Assembly: GCF_024699075.1 (NCBI RefSeq)
Contig: NZ_JAILQF010000294.1
Span: forward strand, 1 to 11,450
Direction: 5' to 3'
Length of the DNA stretch: 11,450 nucleotides
DNA from: Butyrivibrio sp.
Lineage (GTDB): Bacteria > Bacillota_A > Clostridia > Lachnospirales > Lachnospiraceae
In this document: positions 1-6,261 of the stretch, one piece after another
Position numbering within the stretch: the first letter of the stretch is position 1
How the letters are laid out: each line of letters starts with the position of its first letter
The notes under the pieces: model-generated
What the model was told of the DNA's origin: nothing
Seen by the model: only the letters and a program-made list of their open reading frames with translations
Database searches by the model: none
Made by a program: the position numbers and the translations under genes

Positions 1-53
1 AAATTTCTGATAAAGCACTCCTCTTTGAGTTGCTTTCTAATTTCGTTATTCAT
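1..53 (-). CDS. 5' end of an unidentified gene (partial)
   Basis: An ATG (bases 53-51 on the minus strand) opens a frame that stays open to the window edge and reads MNNEIRKQLKEECFIRNF. It is preceded by a strong ribosome binding site, GGAGGA, five bases upstream, which is the main reason for calling it a gene. Only 18 residues are visible; they are charged and hydrophilic, with no signal peptide or recognisable motif, so no function is proposed. It lies downstream of the terminator that closes the TerB-protein transcript and is therefore probably an independent transcription unit. Its ribosome binding site falls in the inverted repeat at 60-105. Confidence 0.6.
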   Translation of the reverse strand, partial: MNNEIRKQLKEECFIRN

Positions 54-59
54 AAAAAT

Positions 60-105
60 CCTCCAGAATTAAATGTTTTCAGTAACAAAAACATTCTTCC
101 GGAGG
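60..105 (-). promoter_or_regulatory. Leader hairpin that can sequester the ribosome binding site of the partial gene
   Basis: On the minus strand CCTCC (105-101) can pair with the GGAGG ribosome binding site (64-60). AGAAT (97-93) pairs with ATTCT (69-65), and GTTTT (92-88) pairs with AAAAC (79-75), closing an 8-base loop. There is a 3-base bulge on one side and a 5-base bulge on the other. That is 15 base pairs burying the site five bases before the ATG. The pairing is visible in the sequence; translational control is an inference. A small neighbouring hairpin (AACTCTT/AAGAGTT, 112-132) lies just upstream. Confidence 0.45.
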
Positions 106-165
106 AGGGCGAACTCTTAGCAGTAAAGAGTTGTGAAGAAAAACAGAAAATGTTAATCTTTTCAT

Positions 166-244
166 AGGCGGAAGTAGTGGTTTTGTTTTTGTGTGGTAAC
201 TTAAACAATACTCCTTTTAGGAAACACTATCTACCGCCTTTTTT
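166..244 (+). terminator. Plus-strand intrinsic-terminator-like hairpin
   Basis: Reading the plus strand, AGGCGG (166-171) pairs with CCGCCT (234-239). The helix continues through AG/CT (173-174 with 231-232) and TAGTG/CACTA (175-179 with 225-229), then through TTT/AAA after a bulged G, and is followed at once by six T residues (239-244). The loop is long, about 37 bases, which is unusual for a terminator. On the minus strand the hairpin has no T tract. No plus-strand gene precedes it, so it could end a small RNA, end antisense transcription, or be the 3' domain of a structured RNA. Confidence 0.5.
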
Positions 245-290
245 AAAAGAAAAACGCTGCGTCACAGCCTTGGCAGGCCGTCGCGCAGCG
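245..290 (-). terminator. Rho-independent terminator of the marR-TerB unit
   Basis: On the minus strand CGCTGCG (290-284) pairs perfectly with CGCAGCG (261-255). After a small internal loop a second helix ending in GCCT/AGGC closes a GCCA loop. The hairpin is followed directly by TTTTTCTTTT (254-245). A GC-rich stem plus U tract about 100 bases after the stop codon of the TerB-domain gene is the standard layout of an intrinsic terminator. The rest of the stretch between this hairpin and the stop codon at 391 is AT-rich and shows no gene. Confidence 0.85.
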
Positions 291-390
291 ACTTAGTTCT
301 CTTGGAATATAACCCTTCCAAAACATTCTAAAATTCTTTAAAAGATTAGGATATAAAACCTAGAATTATACCTTTACATCATTTCATCTA

Positions 391-2649
391 CTATCTAATC
401 CCAAGGATTTGTTTTATATCATCTATATAATCTTCAACAAGTTCAGGTGTATCCCCATCGAATTCTATGACAGTATCGCCTATTTCATCGTACAATGCTT
501 CGTTGATTGCATCTATCTCTATAGCTAACATTAGATGATTAGATGCAGCATATTCAATGACATTTCCGCCTGCAAGAAGGAGATTAACAATATTCATCTG
601 ATGTTCACTGATAAGTAAGTTACCGGATGGCTGATCATTACTTACAGCTTTATTATTAGCATCATTATCATTAGATGCTTGGTCGTTAAAGACATCACCC
701 TTTAAAATATAGTCTTTAGAAATATCATCTTCAGTAATATCATCCTTGATATTATTATCATTTTCACTTGGTTGTAATTTATAATCATATACTGAAGCGT
801 TGTTATTTGATCCTGCTTTAGTTTCATTATCTACCGATACTTCATCTTCAAACTTCATAAACTCATCTTCATCAGACATTTCTTCTTCGGTGATAAGCTG
901 ATCTCTAGTGTATGCAGCGTCTTTTCTGATTCCGGAGAGTTTGCCAAAGTCTATGTGTATCTTAGGCTTAGCAGCTTCTTCTTTTTCCTTGATATAAGTA
1001 TCTGCAGCATCAGATATAGCCTGGATTATAAGAGGGAGGTTGAGCTTTTGCTGCAAGGGATGTCCAAAGGAGAACTTCCTACGGCAGATCCTGTCTATCT
1101 CTTTGCAGATAGCGCCAAGGTCGCTGCTCTTACTATCAGCCTTGTAGAAGGTTTCAAGGCTCCAGTGGCCGTCCCTGCATCTATAGATTCTTGCATCACT
1201 AAAGACATATTCATAATCTTCATAGTGGATATGATCATAGAATATAGCCTTCCTGAACATGTGATATGGATACACGCCCTTTGCCCCAAAGCACTTTTCA
1301 AGGAGCATGGGCTTATTGTGTTCCTGATAGAAGAGCGATACATTCCTATATGCTCTTACAGTGACCTCTTCCATGTCTTTAGGATTTTTTTTGTAAAAAA
1401 GTGATCCTTTCAGACTATAAGAGGACAATGCATCTATGGCTTCAAAGATCTTATGTACATCATCTTCTGATAATCCAACACCGGGATCTTTGGATGTTTT
1501 ATTATCATTTATGATATTTTCTGAAGGCGAACTTATTTTATCGTCTTTTATATCCCTTATATAGTTTTCATATGTCAAAATAGTAGACAGGCTGTCATCA
1601 AAGCTCTTGTCATAGACCCCATCTATAAGGCTCTCCGGAAGGTTATAATAGACCACATAGTCCTTAAGCCAATCCTGTATATATTCGTGCATCGAAGGAT
1701 CCTTATCACCGAATACTTCGTCTATATACAAAAGCTTCCTAAAACCTTCCTCAGGATCTGATATACCAATATTACATAATATTTCGTATAAATATACATA
1801 AATAAAGGATAAAGAAGTAATAGAAGATCCTGATAAAGAATATGCATCTATCTCCCCGTTTCTAAAGCGCCTTCTAAAGTCAAAATATCCCTGCAGCTGA
1901 TCATTATTCATAACATGATAAGTCGGGAAATATCTTGTGAATCTTCCGTGAAAGTCATAAGGCTCTTCATAGTCTTCCATGAATTTGCCCTGCTTATAGA
2001 AATAGTAGCCATCAGCTCCCGGTTTTGAATCAAGGACATTATAAAGCTCCTTCATCTGGGCGATCATTGGTGGGAGACTTTCATCAGCACGCCTTCTTCC
2101 GCCAAAAGAAAGGGGCTGATCCTTGTAAGTACCTGTAAAAGTAACCTTTGCCGGAATATCTATATCTTTTGATATATTATAGTCATAATTTTTATCAGCA
2201 CAAAAAGACCTGTTATACTTTGAATCATTACTTATATCAAAAGACTTATTATATTCTGAAGAAGATGATAAATCCTTATGATCCCTTGTGATCTCAAAGC
2301 TTATATCAAGAAGCTCAATTATCTTTTCAAGATCAACGCTTCCATCAAGAAGTATCGTGATCCAGTCCTTCTTACTCATATGATACGCCGGAAGAAAACC
2401 TTTTTTGCCAAGGTAAGATGAAATGTCCTCTTCGCGGCATCTTAAATCTATGACATCATAAATACGCCCGGGGGTAAGTCCCAGGCGTTGTCCGTCCACG
2501 TTCATAAAAAGAGCGTACCACTTAAGTGAGCTCTCATGCCTGAGAACTGCATACTCAGGCAGCAGAGTCCACGGATATATTGGCTTTGTATTATATTTAT
2601 TAAGGGAATATTCTAGGATTTCATGACGAAGAGAATCTGAAGGGATCAT
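391..2649 (-). CDS. YjbR/MmcQ-TerB_N-TerB_C multidomain protein
   Basis: This 752-residue protein has no signal peptide or clear membrane segment and is probably cytoplasmic. Residues 1-123 match the YjbR/MmcQ (DUF419) fold: YPWTLLPEYAVLRH, KWYALFM, then PAYHMSKKDWITILLDGSV. Residues 220-345 look like TerB_N (GRFTRYFPTYHVMNNDQLQGYF, RRRFRNGEI, then YLYEILCNIG and DPEEGF). Residues about 395-560 resemble the conserved middle of such proteins. TerB_C begins near 562 (KIHIDFGKLSGIRKDAA) and resumes at 680-750 (AINEALYDEIGDTVIEFDGD). Three spacers are rich in Asn, Asp, Ser and Lys (125-165, 365-390, 605-677); the first repeats YNKSFDIS/YNRSF. It starts 17 bases after the regulator's stop codon, with a weak purine-rich ribosome binding site, so it should be co-transcribed. 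TerB domains are linked to tellurite and other stress systems at the membrane, but the function of this fusion is unknown. Domain identities were recognised by eye. Confidence 0.8.
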   Translation of the reverse strand: MIPSDSLRHEILEYSLNKYNTKPIYPWTLLPEYAVLRHESSLKWYALFMNVDGQRLGLTPGRIYDVIDLRCREEDISSYLGKKGFLPAYHMSKKDWITILLDGSVDLEKIIELLDISFEITRDHKDLSSSSEYNKSFDISNDSKYNRSFCADKNYDYNISKDIDIPAKVTFTGTYKDQPLSFGGRRRADESLPPMIAQMKELYNVLDSKPGADGYYFYKQGKFMEDYEEPYDFHGRFTRYFPTYHVMNNDQLQGYFDFRRRFRNGEIDAYSLSGSSITSLSFIYVYLYEILCNIGISDPEEGFRKLLYIDEVFGDKDPSMHEYIQDWLKDYVVYYNLPESLIDGVYDKSFDDSLSTILTYENYIRDIKDDKISSPSENIINDNKTSKDPGVGLSEDDVHKIFEAIDALSSYSLKGSLFYKKNPKDMEEVTVRAYRNVSLFYQEHNKPMLLEKCFGAKGVYPYHMFRKAIFYDHIHYEDYEYVFSDARIYRCRDGHWSLETFYKADSKSSDLGAICKEIDRICRRKFSFGHPLQQKLNLPLIIQAISDAADTYIKEKEEAAKPKIHIDFGKLSGIRKDAAYTRDQLITEEEMSDEDEFMKFEDEVSVDNETKAGSNNNASVYDYKLQPSENDNNIKDDITEDDISKDYILKGDVFNDQASNDNDANNKAVSNDQPSGNLLISEHQMNIVNLLLAGGNVIEYAASNHLMLAIEIDAINEALYDEIGDTVIEFDGDTPELVEDYIDDIKQILGIR

Positions 2650-2666
2650 ATAGCTTCTCTCTTAAG

Positions 2667-3143
2667 TCATTTACTCTTTTTGGAGGATTTCTTGATATGC
2701 TCTAAGTTAAGCTCAGGCATAAGTTCTGTATCGATTATATTAAGCATCTCCTGAAGCTTGTCATAGTCCTCTTTAGAAAAGCGTTCCTTGCATCTTTCAT
2801 CTATAGTCTTAAGATATGACTCATAGATGTTGGAGTAATTTATATACTTTTTGGTCGGACGTATATGGTATTCACGCTGATCTTCCTTGGACTGAATCTT
2901 CTCAATATAACCTTTCTGCAAAAGACTGTTAACTCTATATGCAGCATTAGGTGCAGAAATATTCATCATATGAGCAAATTCAGCTATTGTTGGATTCTTA
3001 AGAGCGCTGATACATTCCATACTGAAAGTTTCAACTGTTGTAAGAGTAGCCTCACGGGTCTCAAAATTTGAAAAGATCTGCATATAAAAATGAATCCTGA
3101 ATTTACTGTAAATGTCTGAAAGAGCTTTGCCAAGCTTATCCAT
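2667..3143 (-). CDS. MarR-family transcriptional regulator, candidate FabT-like lipid regulator
   Basis: This 158-residue protein has the winged helix-turn-helix layout of MarR dimers: an N-terminal helix (1-30), a DNA-binding core (about 34-100) with a recognition helix near SAPNAAYRVNSLLQKGYI (63-80), a wing around SKEDQREYHIRPT (85-97), and a C-terminal dimerisation helix pair (104-145). A lysine-rich tail ends the protein. The start has a good ribosome binding site (GCAGGAGGCACAG before ATG). It follows the fatty acid cluster but has its own leader and probable promoter, with palindromes near the start site that may serve autoregulation. FabT, the MarR-type repressor of fatty acid genes in Streptococcus and relatives, suggests a role, but the ligand and targets cannot be read from the sequence. 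Confidence 0.8.
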   Translation of the reverse strand: MDKLGKALSDIYSKFRIHFYMQIFSNFETREATLTTVETFSMECISALKNPTIAEFAHMMNISAPNAAYRVNSLLQKGYIEKIQSKEDQREYHIRPTKKYINYSNIYESYLKTIDERCKERFSKEDYDKLQEMLNIIDTELMPELNLEHIKKSSKKSK

Positions 3144-3180
3144 CTGTGCCTCCTGCTATACTAAAACTCATAAAAGAACC

Positions 3181-3218
3181 GTTCTATAACAATAGCCATA
3201 AGACGATGGTTATAGAAC
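3181..3218 (-). promoter_or_regulatory. 10-bp inverted repeat in the marR leader
   Basis: GTTCTATAAC (3181-3190) and GTTATAGAAC (3209-3218) are perfect inverted copies separated by 18 bases. Each arm is itself a near-palindrome of the form GTT-N4-AAC. As RNA the leader could fold into a long hairpin extended by CCAT/ATGG with a small bulge. As DNA it could be a pair of protein half-sites. It lies 38 bases upstream of the regulator's start codon, so autoregulation or a leader structure are both possible. Confidence 0.5.
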
Positions 3219-3249
3219 AATTCATTTATCATGTTAATTAAAAAATTTG

Positions 3250-3288
3250 TTGTACTACAAGTATAACAGTTTTGAAGATTAAAAAGAA
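3250..3288 (-). promoter_or_regulatory. Probable extended -10 promoter of marR with a palindrome at the start site
   Basis: On the minus strand TGTTATACT (3268-3260) matches the extended -10 form TGnTATAAT in all but one base. The -35 region (about 3288-3283, TTCTTT) is weak, as is common with extended -10 promoters. The predicted start is near 3253, leaving a leader of about 110 bases. The perfect 11-bp palindrome TTGTACTACAA (3250-3260) overlaps the end of the -10 and the start site, a good place for a repressor to block transcription. Confidence 0.5.
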
Positions 3289-3332
3289 GCTTTACAATAA
3301 TTGTTTTTAAAGCATTTAGTTATATATTTGCA

Positions 3333-3448
3333 GGGAATAGAAGTACATCCATGTACTTCTGGACATTCCCCTATTACGTCCTGTAATGTCGGGAATAGAA
3401 GTACGTCCATGTACTTCTGGGCATTCCCTTTTTACGTCCTGTAATGCC
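3333..3448. repeat. Two-copy 58-bp tandem hairpin repeat between fabZ and marR
   Basis: Two nearly identical 58-bp units start at 3333 and 3391. Each holds GGGAAT, then the 10-bp inverted repeat AGAAGTAC(A/G)T..ATGTACTTCT around a CC centre, then a second small hairpin TTAC-GTCCT-GTAA. ATTCCC can close the first hairpin by pairing with GGGAAT, or take part in the second through GACATT/AATGTC (copy 1) or GGCATT/AATGCC (copy 2), where an A-T pair has become G-C. No T tract follows on either strand, so it is not a standard terminator. It may be an intergenic palindromic repeat that folds in the 3' RNA of the fab transcript. The rest of this 324-bp spacer holds the marR control region. Confidence 0.85.
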
Positions 3449-3467
3449 GGGCTGGAATTCGGGATCA

Positions 3468-3932
3468 TCAGTCCATAGACACAGCAAACATAAGCTCAGC
3501 TTTAACAGCAATTTTGCCACCAACACGTGCCTCGGCGCTTGCAATTCCAAGAGGACCTTCCTGACGGATGAGTTCGCATTTAAGCTCTACTACATCTCCC
3601 GGAACAACCTGCTTCTTAAAACGTGCCTTATTAACTCCTCCAAAAAGAGCGATCTTGCCCCTGTTTTCAGGCATTGAAAGAAGAGCAACAGCACCTGTCT
3701 GAGCCAGAGCTTCAAGAAGGAGTACTCCCGGCATTATAGGTTCACCCGGGAAGTGTCCCTGGAAGAAAGGCTCGTTCATAGTAACGCACTTTCTTCCAAT
3801 AGCCCACGCTCCCGGCTCATAATCTTCGATAACATCTACAAGAGCAAAAGGGTAGCGGTGTGGCAGGATTTTTGCTATTTCTTTAGCAGAAAGTATATTG
3901 GGATTTTCTCTTGGTTCTTTTGGTAATGACAT
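3468..3932 (-). CDS. fabZ: 3-hydroxyacyl-[acyl-carrier-protein] dehydratase FabZ
   Basis: FabZ removes water from 3-hydroxyacyl-ACP to give trans-2-enoyl-ACP, the third step of each elongation cycle, in the cytoplasm. The 154-residue protein shows the hot-dog fold signatures LPHRYPFALVD (23-33) and FFQGHFPGEPIMPGVLLLEA (56-75), with catalytic His60 and Glu74. Length is normal for the family. The start is supported by GCGAGGTT seven bases before ATG. It is the last gene of the fatty acid cluster, 64 bases after fabF; accB, which often lies between the two in Firmicutes, is absent. The absence of a FabA or FabM candidate in the window leaves the source of unsaturated fatty acids open. Confidence 0.96.
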   Translation of the reverse strand: MSLPKEPRENPNILSAKEIAKILPHRYPFALVDVIEDYEPGAWAIGRKCVTMNEPFFQGHFPGEPIMPGVLLLEALAQTGAVALLSMPENRGKIALFGGVNKARFKKQVVPGDVVELKCELIRQEGPLGIASAEARVGGKIAVKAELMFAVSMD

Positions 3933-3977
3933 AATAACCTCGCAAAACTAAATTCAAAAATTAACAACTACCACCAT

Positions 3978-3999
3978 TAAGCTGTAATATTACAGCTTA
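3978..3999 (-). promoter_or_regulatory. Perfect 22-bp palindrome overlapping the fabF stop codon
   Basis: Bases 3978-3999 are a perfect inverted repeat centred on the ATAT of TGTAATATTACA, with outer arms TAAGC/GCTTA. The fabF stop codon TAA is its first three bases on the minus strand. As RNA it forms a 9-bp stem with a four-base loop. No T tract follows, so it is more likely a processing or 3'-protecting hairpin, or a DNA-binding site, than a terminator. Confidence 0.6.
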
Positions 4000-5286
4000 G
4001 TCCTCAAATTTCTTGAATATAAGGCACGCATTGTGGCCGCCAAATCCAAGGGAGTTACTCATTGCATACTTAACATCAGCATTTCTTCCTTCGTTAGGAA
4101 CGATGTCAAGATCGCACTCAGGATCAGCATTCTTGTAGCCGATAGTAGCAGGTATGAATCCCTCATCTACAGCCTTAACACAGAATACTGCCTCAACACC
4201 GCCTGCGCCGCCAAGAAGGTGACCAGTCATAGACTTTGTACTTGAAACAGGAACCTTGTAAGCATCTTCTCCAAATACTTTCTTGATAGCCTTGGTCTCG
4301 CCTGCATCGTTAAGATGTGTTGATGTACCATGTGCGTTGATAGATGAGATATTTGAAGCTGCGATAGCGGCATCTTTAAGAGCAAGTCTCATACAATCTG
4401 CAGCGCCGTTACCTTCAGGGTCAGGAGCAGTGATATGGTATGCATCACAGTTAGCACCGTATCCTACGATCTCAGCATAGATATGAGCACCACGCTTTTT
4501 AGCATGCTCAAACTCTTCGATCACAAGTACGCCGCTTCCTTCACCCATTACAAATCCGCTTCTGTCAGCATCGAAAGGAATACTTGCTCTAGCAGGATCT
4601 TCAGAATAGGAGAGTGCTGTCATAGAAGAGAATCCTCCGATTGAAAGGGGAGTTATAGATCCTTCAGCACCGCCGCATACCATAACATCTTCATAACCGT
4701 CTCTTACTCTGTGGAAGGCATCGCCTACTGCATTAGATCCACCTGCGCAGGCTGTAACAGGACATGTACACATTCCCTTAAGACCATGAGCTATAGCAAC
4801 TCTTCCTGCAGCCATGTTTGAAATAGACATAGGAATATAGAAAGGAGATACACGCTCCCATCCCTTCTCCTGTCCTCTTGTATGTTCCTGCTCGATGATA
4901 CCGATTCCGCCGATACCACTTGAGATGATAACACCGCATCTTGCAGCTTCATCTTCACTTACCTTTGATTCATAAAAAGGTATCTCTTTGCCTTCAGCAT
5001 CTGTCTGACCCTCTTTTACAAGACCTGAATCAAGGATTGCTTCTTCTGCAGCATACAAAGCATACTGTGTGAATGGGGCCATACGTCTTGCTTCACGCTT
5101 ATTAAGACGCTTTGAAACATCGAAATCCTTAACTTCACCGGCCACCTTAACCTTAAAATCTGTTGTGTCAAAATAAGTTATAGGACCAATTCCGCACTTG
5201 CCGTTTTTGATAGCATCCCAGCTCTCTAAGACGCTATTACCGGTAGGGTTAACTGTTCCTATTCCTGTTACGACGACTCTACGCAT
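3997..5286 (-). CDS. fabF: 3-oxoacyl-[acyl-carrier-protein] synthase II FabF
   Basis: FabF condenses malonyl-ACP with a growing acyl-ACP, releasing CO2. The 429-residue protein carries the thiolase-fold ketosynthase triad: Cys180 in TACAGGSN, His319 in NAHGTST and His356 in KSMTGHLLGG. The N-terminus MRRVVVTGIGTVNPTG and C-terminal NSLGFGGHNACLIF are typical. It is slightly longer than the usual 410-415 residues, mainly from a charged insertion at about 91-116 (EGQTDAEGKEIPFYESKVSEDEAA), probably a surface loop. The start has an excellent ribosome binding site (AAAAGGAG). A 191-bp gap separates it from fabG, the largest inside the run from accD to fabZ, so an internal promoter or processing point is possible. 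It is the only elongating ketosynthase in the window. Confidence 0.97.
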   Translation of the reverse strand: MRRVVVTGIGTVNPTGNSVLESWDAIKNGKCGIGPITYFDTTDFKVKVAGEVKDFDVSKRLNKREARRMAPFTQYALYAAEEAILDSGLVKEGQTDAEGKEIPFYESKVSEDEAARCGVIISSGIGGIGIIEQEHTRGQEKGWERVSPFYIPMSISNMAAGRVAIAHGLKGMCTCPVTACAGGSNAVGDAFHRVRDGYEDVMVCGGAEGSITPLSIGGFSSMTALSYSEDPARASIPFDADRSGFVMGEGSGVLVIEEFEHAKKRGAHIYAEIVGYGANCDAYHITAPDPEGNGAADCMRLALKDAAIAASNISSINAHGTSTHLNDAGETKAIKKVFGEDAYKVPVSSTKSMTGHLLGGAGGVEAVFCVKAVDEGFIPATIGYKNADPECDLDIVPNEGRNADVKYAMSNSLGFGGHNACLIFKKFED

Positions 5287-5477
5287 AAAAACTCCTTTTA
5301 AATTCTCAAAACCAATATTAATAATAAAAACTAAGTAATGTTATCAGACGCCAATCATTCCACTCTAAATAAACTGACATCAAGTTTTTTTAATATGTTA
5401 AGTTAAACTCGCAAACGCTTCGCTTTTTGCTCGTTATAAAAAAAATATATCAATAAAGTCTATATCTTATACAGATA
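5287..5477 (-). other. AT-rich spacer between fabG and fabF with a small hairpin
   Basis: This 191-base spacer has no convincing open frame. It holds one GC-containing hairpin at 5411-5430, with GCAAA pairing with TTTGC around an inner GC-TTC-GC. No T tract follows on either strand, so it is not a terminator. I could not find a promoter with both boxes convincing on the minus strand. The fabF ribosome binding site sits at its fabF-proximal end. Confidence 0.4.
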
Positions 5478-5478
5478 T
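5462..5478 (-). promoter_or_regulatory. Short stem-loop abutting the fabG stop codon
   Basis: On the minus strand ATATCT (5478-5473) and AGATAT (5467-5462) form a perfect 6-bp inverted repeat around GTATA. The first base is the A of the fabG TGA stop. It is AT-rich and weak alone, but it resembles the stop-codon hairpins of fabF and fabH. Confidence 0.3.
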
Positions 5479-6239
5479 CAGCATCCCATACCGCCATCAA
5501 CGCCAAGTACCTGACCTGTGATATAGGATGACTTCTCTGATGCTAAGAAAATAGCTGCATTTGCTATATCAGAAGGTTCGCCTGCCTTCTTCATAGGGAT
5601 AGTAGCAAAGGTTGCCTCCTTGGCAGCATCTGTCATCTCTTTGGTCATATCTGTATTGATAAATCCGGGAGCTATGGCATTACAGGTAATATTTCTTGAT
5701 GCAAGCTCCTTAGCAGTAGACTTGGTAAGACCAATCAGGCCTGCCTTACTAGCAGAATAGTTGATCTGACCTGCATTACCGTGAAGACCTACAATACTTG
5801 ATAAGTTTATGATGCGGCCATAGCGCTGCTTCATCATAGGCCTTGTTACTTCCCTTGTCATAAGGAATGCACCTTTAAGATTTGTAGATATAACATCATC
5901 AAAATCTTCAGTGCTCATCCTCATAAGAAGACCGTCTCTTGTGATACCTGCGTTATTTACAAGTACGTCAACTCGTCCAAATTCGTTCATTGCAGCTTCT
6001 ACCAAGGCTTTAGCACCATCCTCTTTAGATACATCTGCCTGAACTGATATAACTCGTATCTCTTTATTATTATCTGAAGCAGCTTTAAAGCAAAGCTCTC
6101 TTGTTTCGTCTGCTTTAGCGCTGTTACCTGCGTATCCGATCACAAGATCATATCCTTCACTTGCCATAGAAACAGCTATAGCTCTTCCTATACCGCGGCT
6201 ACCACCAGTGATCAGTGCACATCTTTTTGTTTCACTCAT
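5478..6239 (-). CDS. fabG: 3-oxoacyl-[acyl-carrier-protein] reductase FabG
   Basis: FabG reduces 3-oxoacyl-ACP to 3-hydroxyacyl-ACP with NADPH. It is a classical short-chain dehydrogenase of 253 residues, close to the usual 245-250. The nucleotide-binding motif TGGSRGIGR spans 11-19, NNAG is at 95-98, and the catalytic set is Asn120, Ser148, Tyr161 and Lys165 (in YSASK). The C-terminal GQVLGVDGGMGC is normal for FabG and helps set it apart from other short-chain reductases. The ribosome binding site AGAGGAATAACTA precedes ATG. It starts 22 bases after fabD, so the two are surely co-transcribed. The short repeat just after the stop is listed separately. Confidence 0.96.
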   Translation of the reverse strand: MSETKRCALITGGSRGIGRAIAVSMASEGYDLVIGYAGNSAKADETRELCFKAASDNNKEIRVISVQADVSKEDGAKALVEAAMNEFGRVDVLVNNAGITRDGLLMRMSTEDFDDVISTNLKGAFLMTREVTRPMMKQRYGRIINLSSIVGLHGNAGQINYSASKAGLIGLTKSTAKELASRNITCNAIAPGFINTDMTKEMTDAAKEATFATIPMKKAGEPSDIANAAIFLASEKSSYITGQVLGVDGGMGC

Positions 6240-6261
6240 TAGTTATTCCTCTTCTTTATCT

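Noticed and set aside
166..180. GGCGGAAGTAG resembling part of the glnA (glutamine) riboswitch core
   Set aside because: The other conserved parts of that class are missing and there is no downstream plus-strand gene.
955..1404. Plus-strand frame of 149 codons inside the TerB-domain gene
   Set aside because: It is antisense to a well-supported gene with recognisable domains, has no ribosome binding site that stands out and no protein family character.
3137..3172. Tiny minus-strand frame MSFSIAGGTDG overlapping the marR start
   Set aside because: No ribosome binding site before its ATG; it merely reads through the marR ribosome binding site, so a leader peptide is not supported.
3333..3448. 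Tandem repeat as a CRISPR array
   Set aside because: Only two 58-bp copies with no spacers of the usual layout and no cas genes; each unit is almost entirely palindromic.
3444..3677. Plus-strand frame over the fabZ end and hairpin repeat
   Set aside because: Antisense shadow of fabZ that starts within the repeat; no coding signals of its own.
5411..5430. GCAAA...TTTGC hairpin between fabG and fabF as a terminator
   Set aside because: Stem is short and broken and there is no T tract on either strand.
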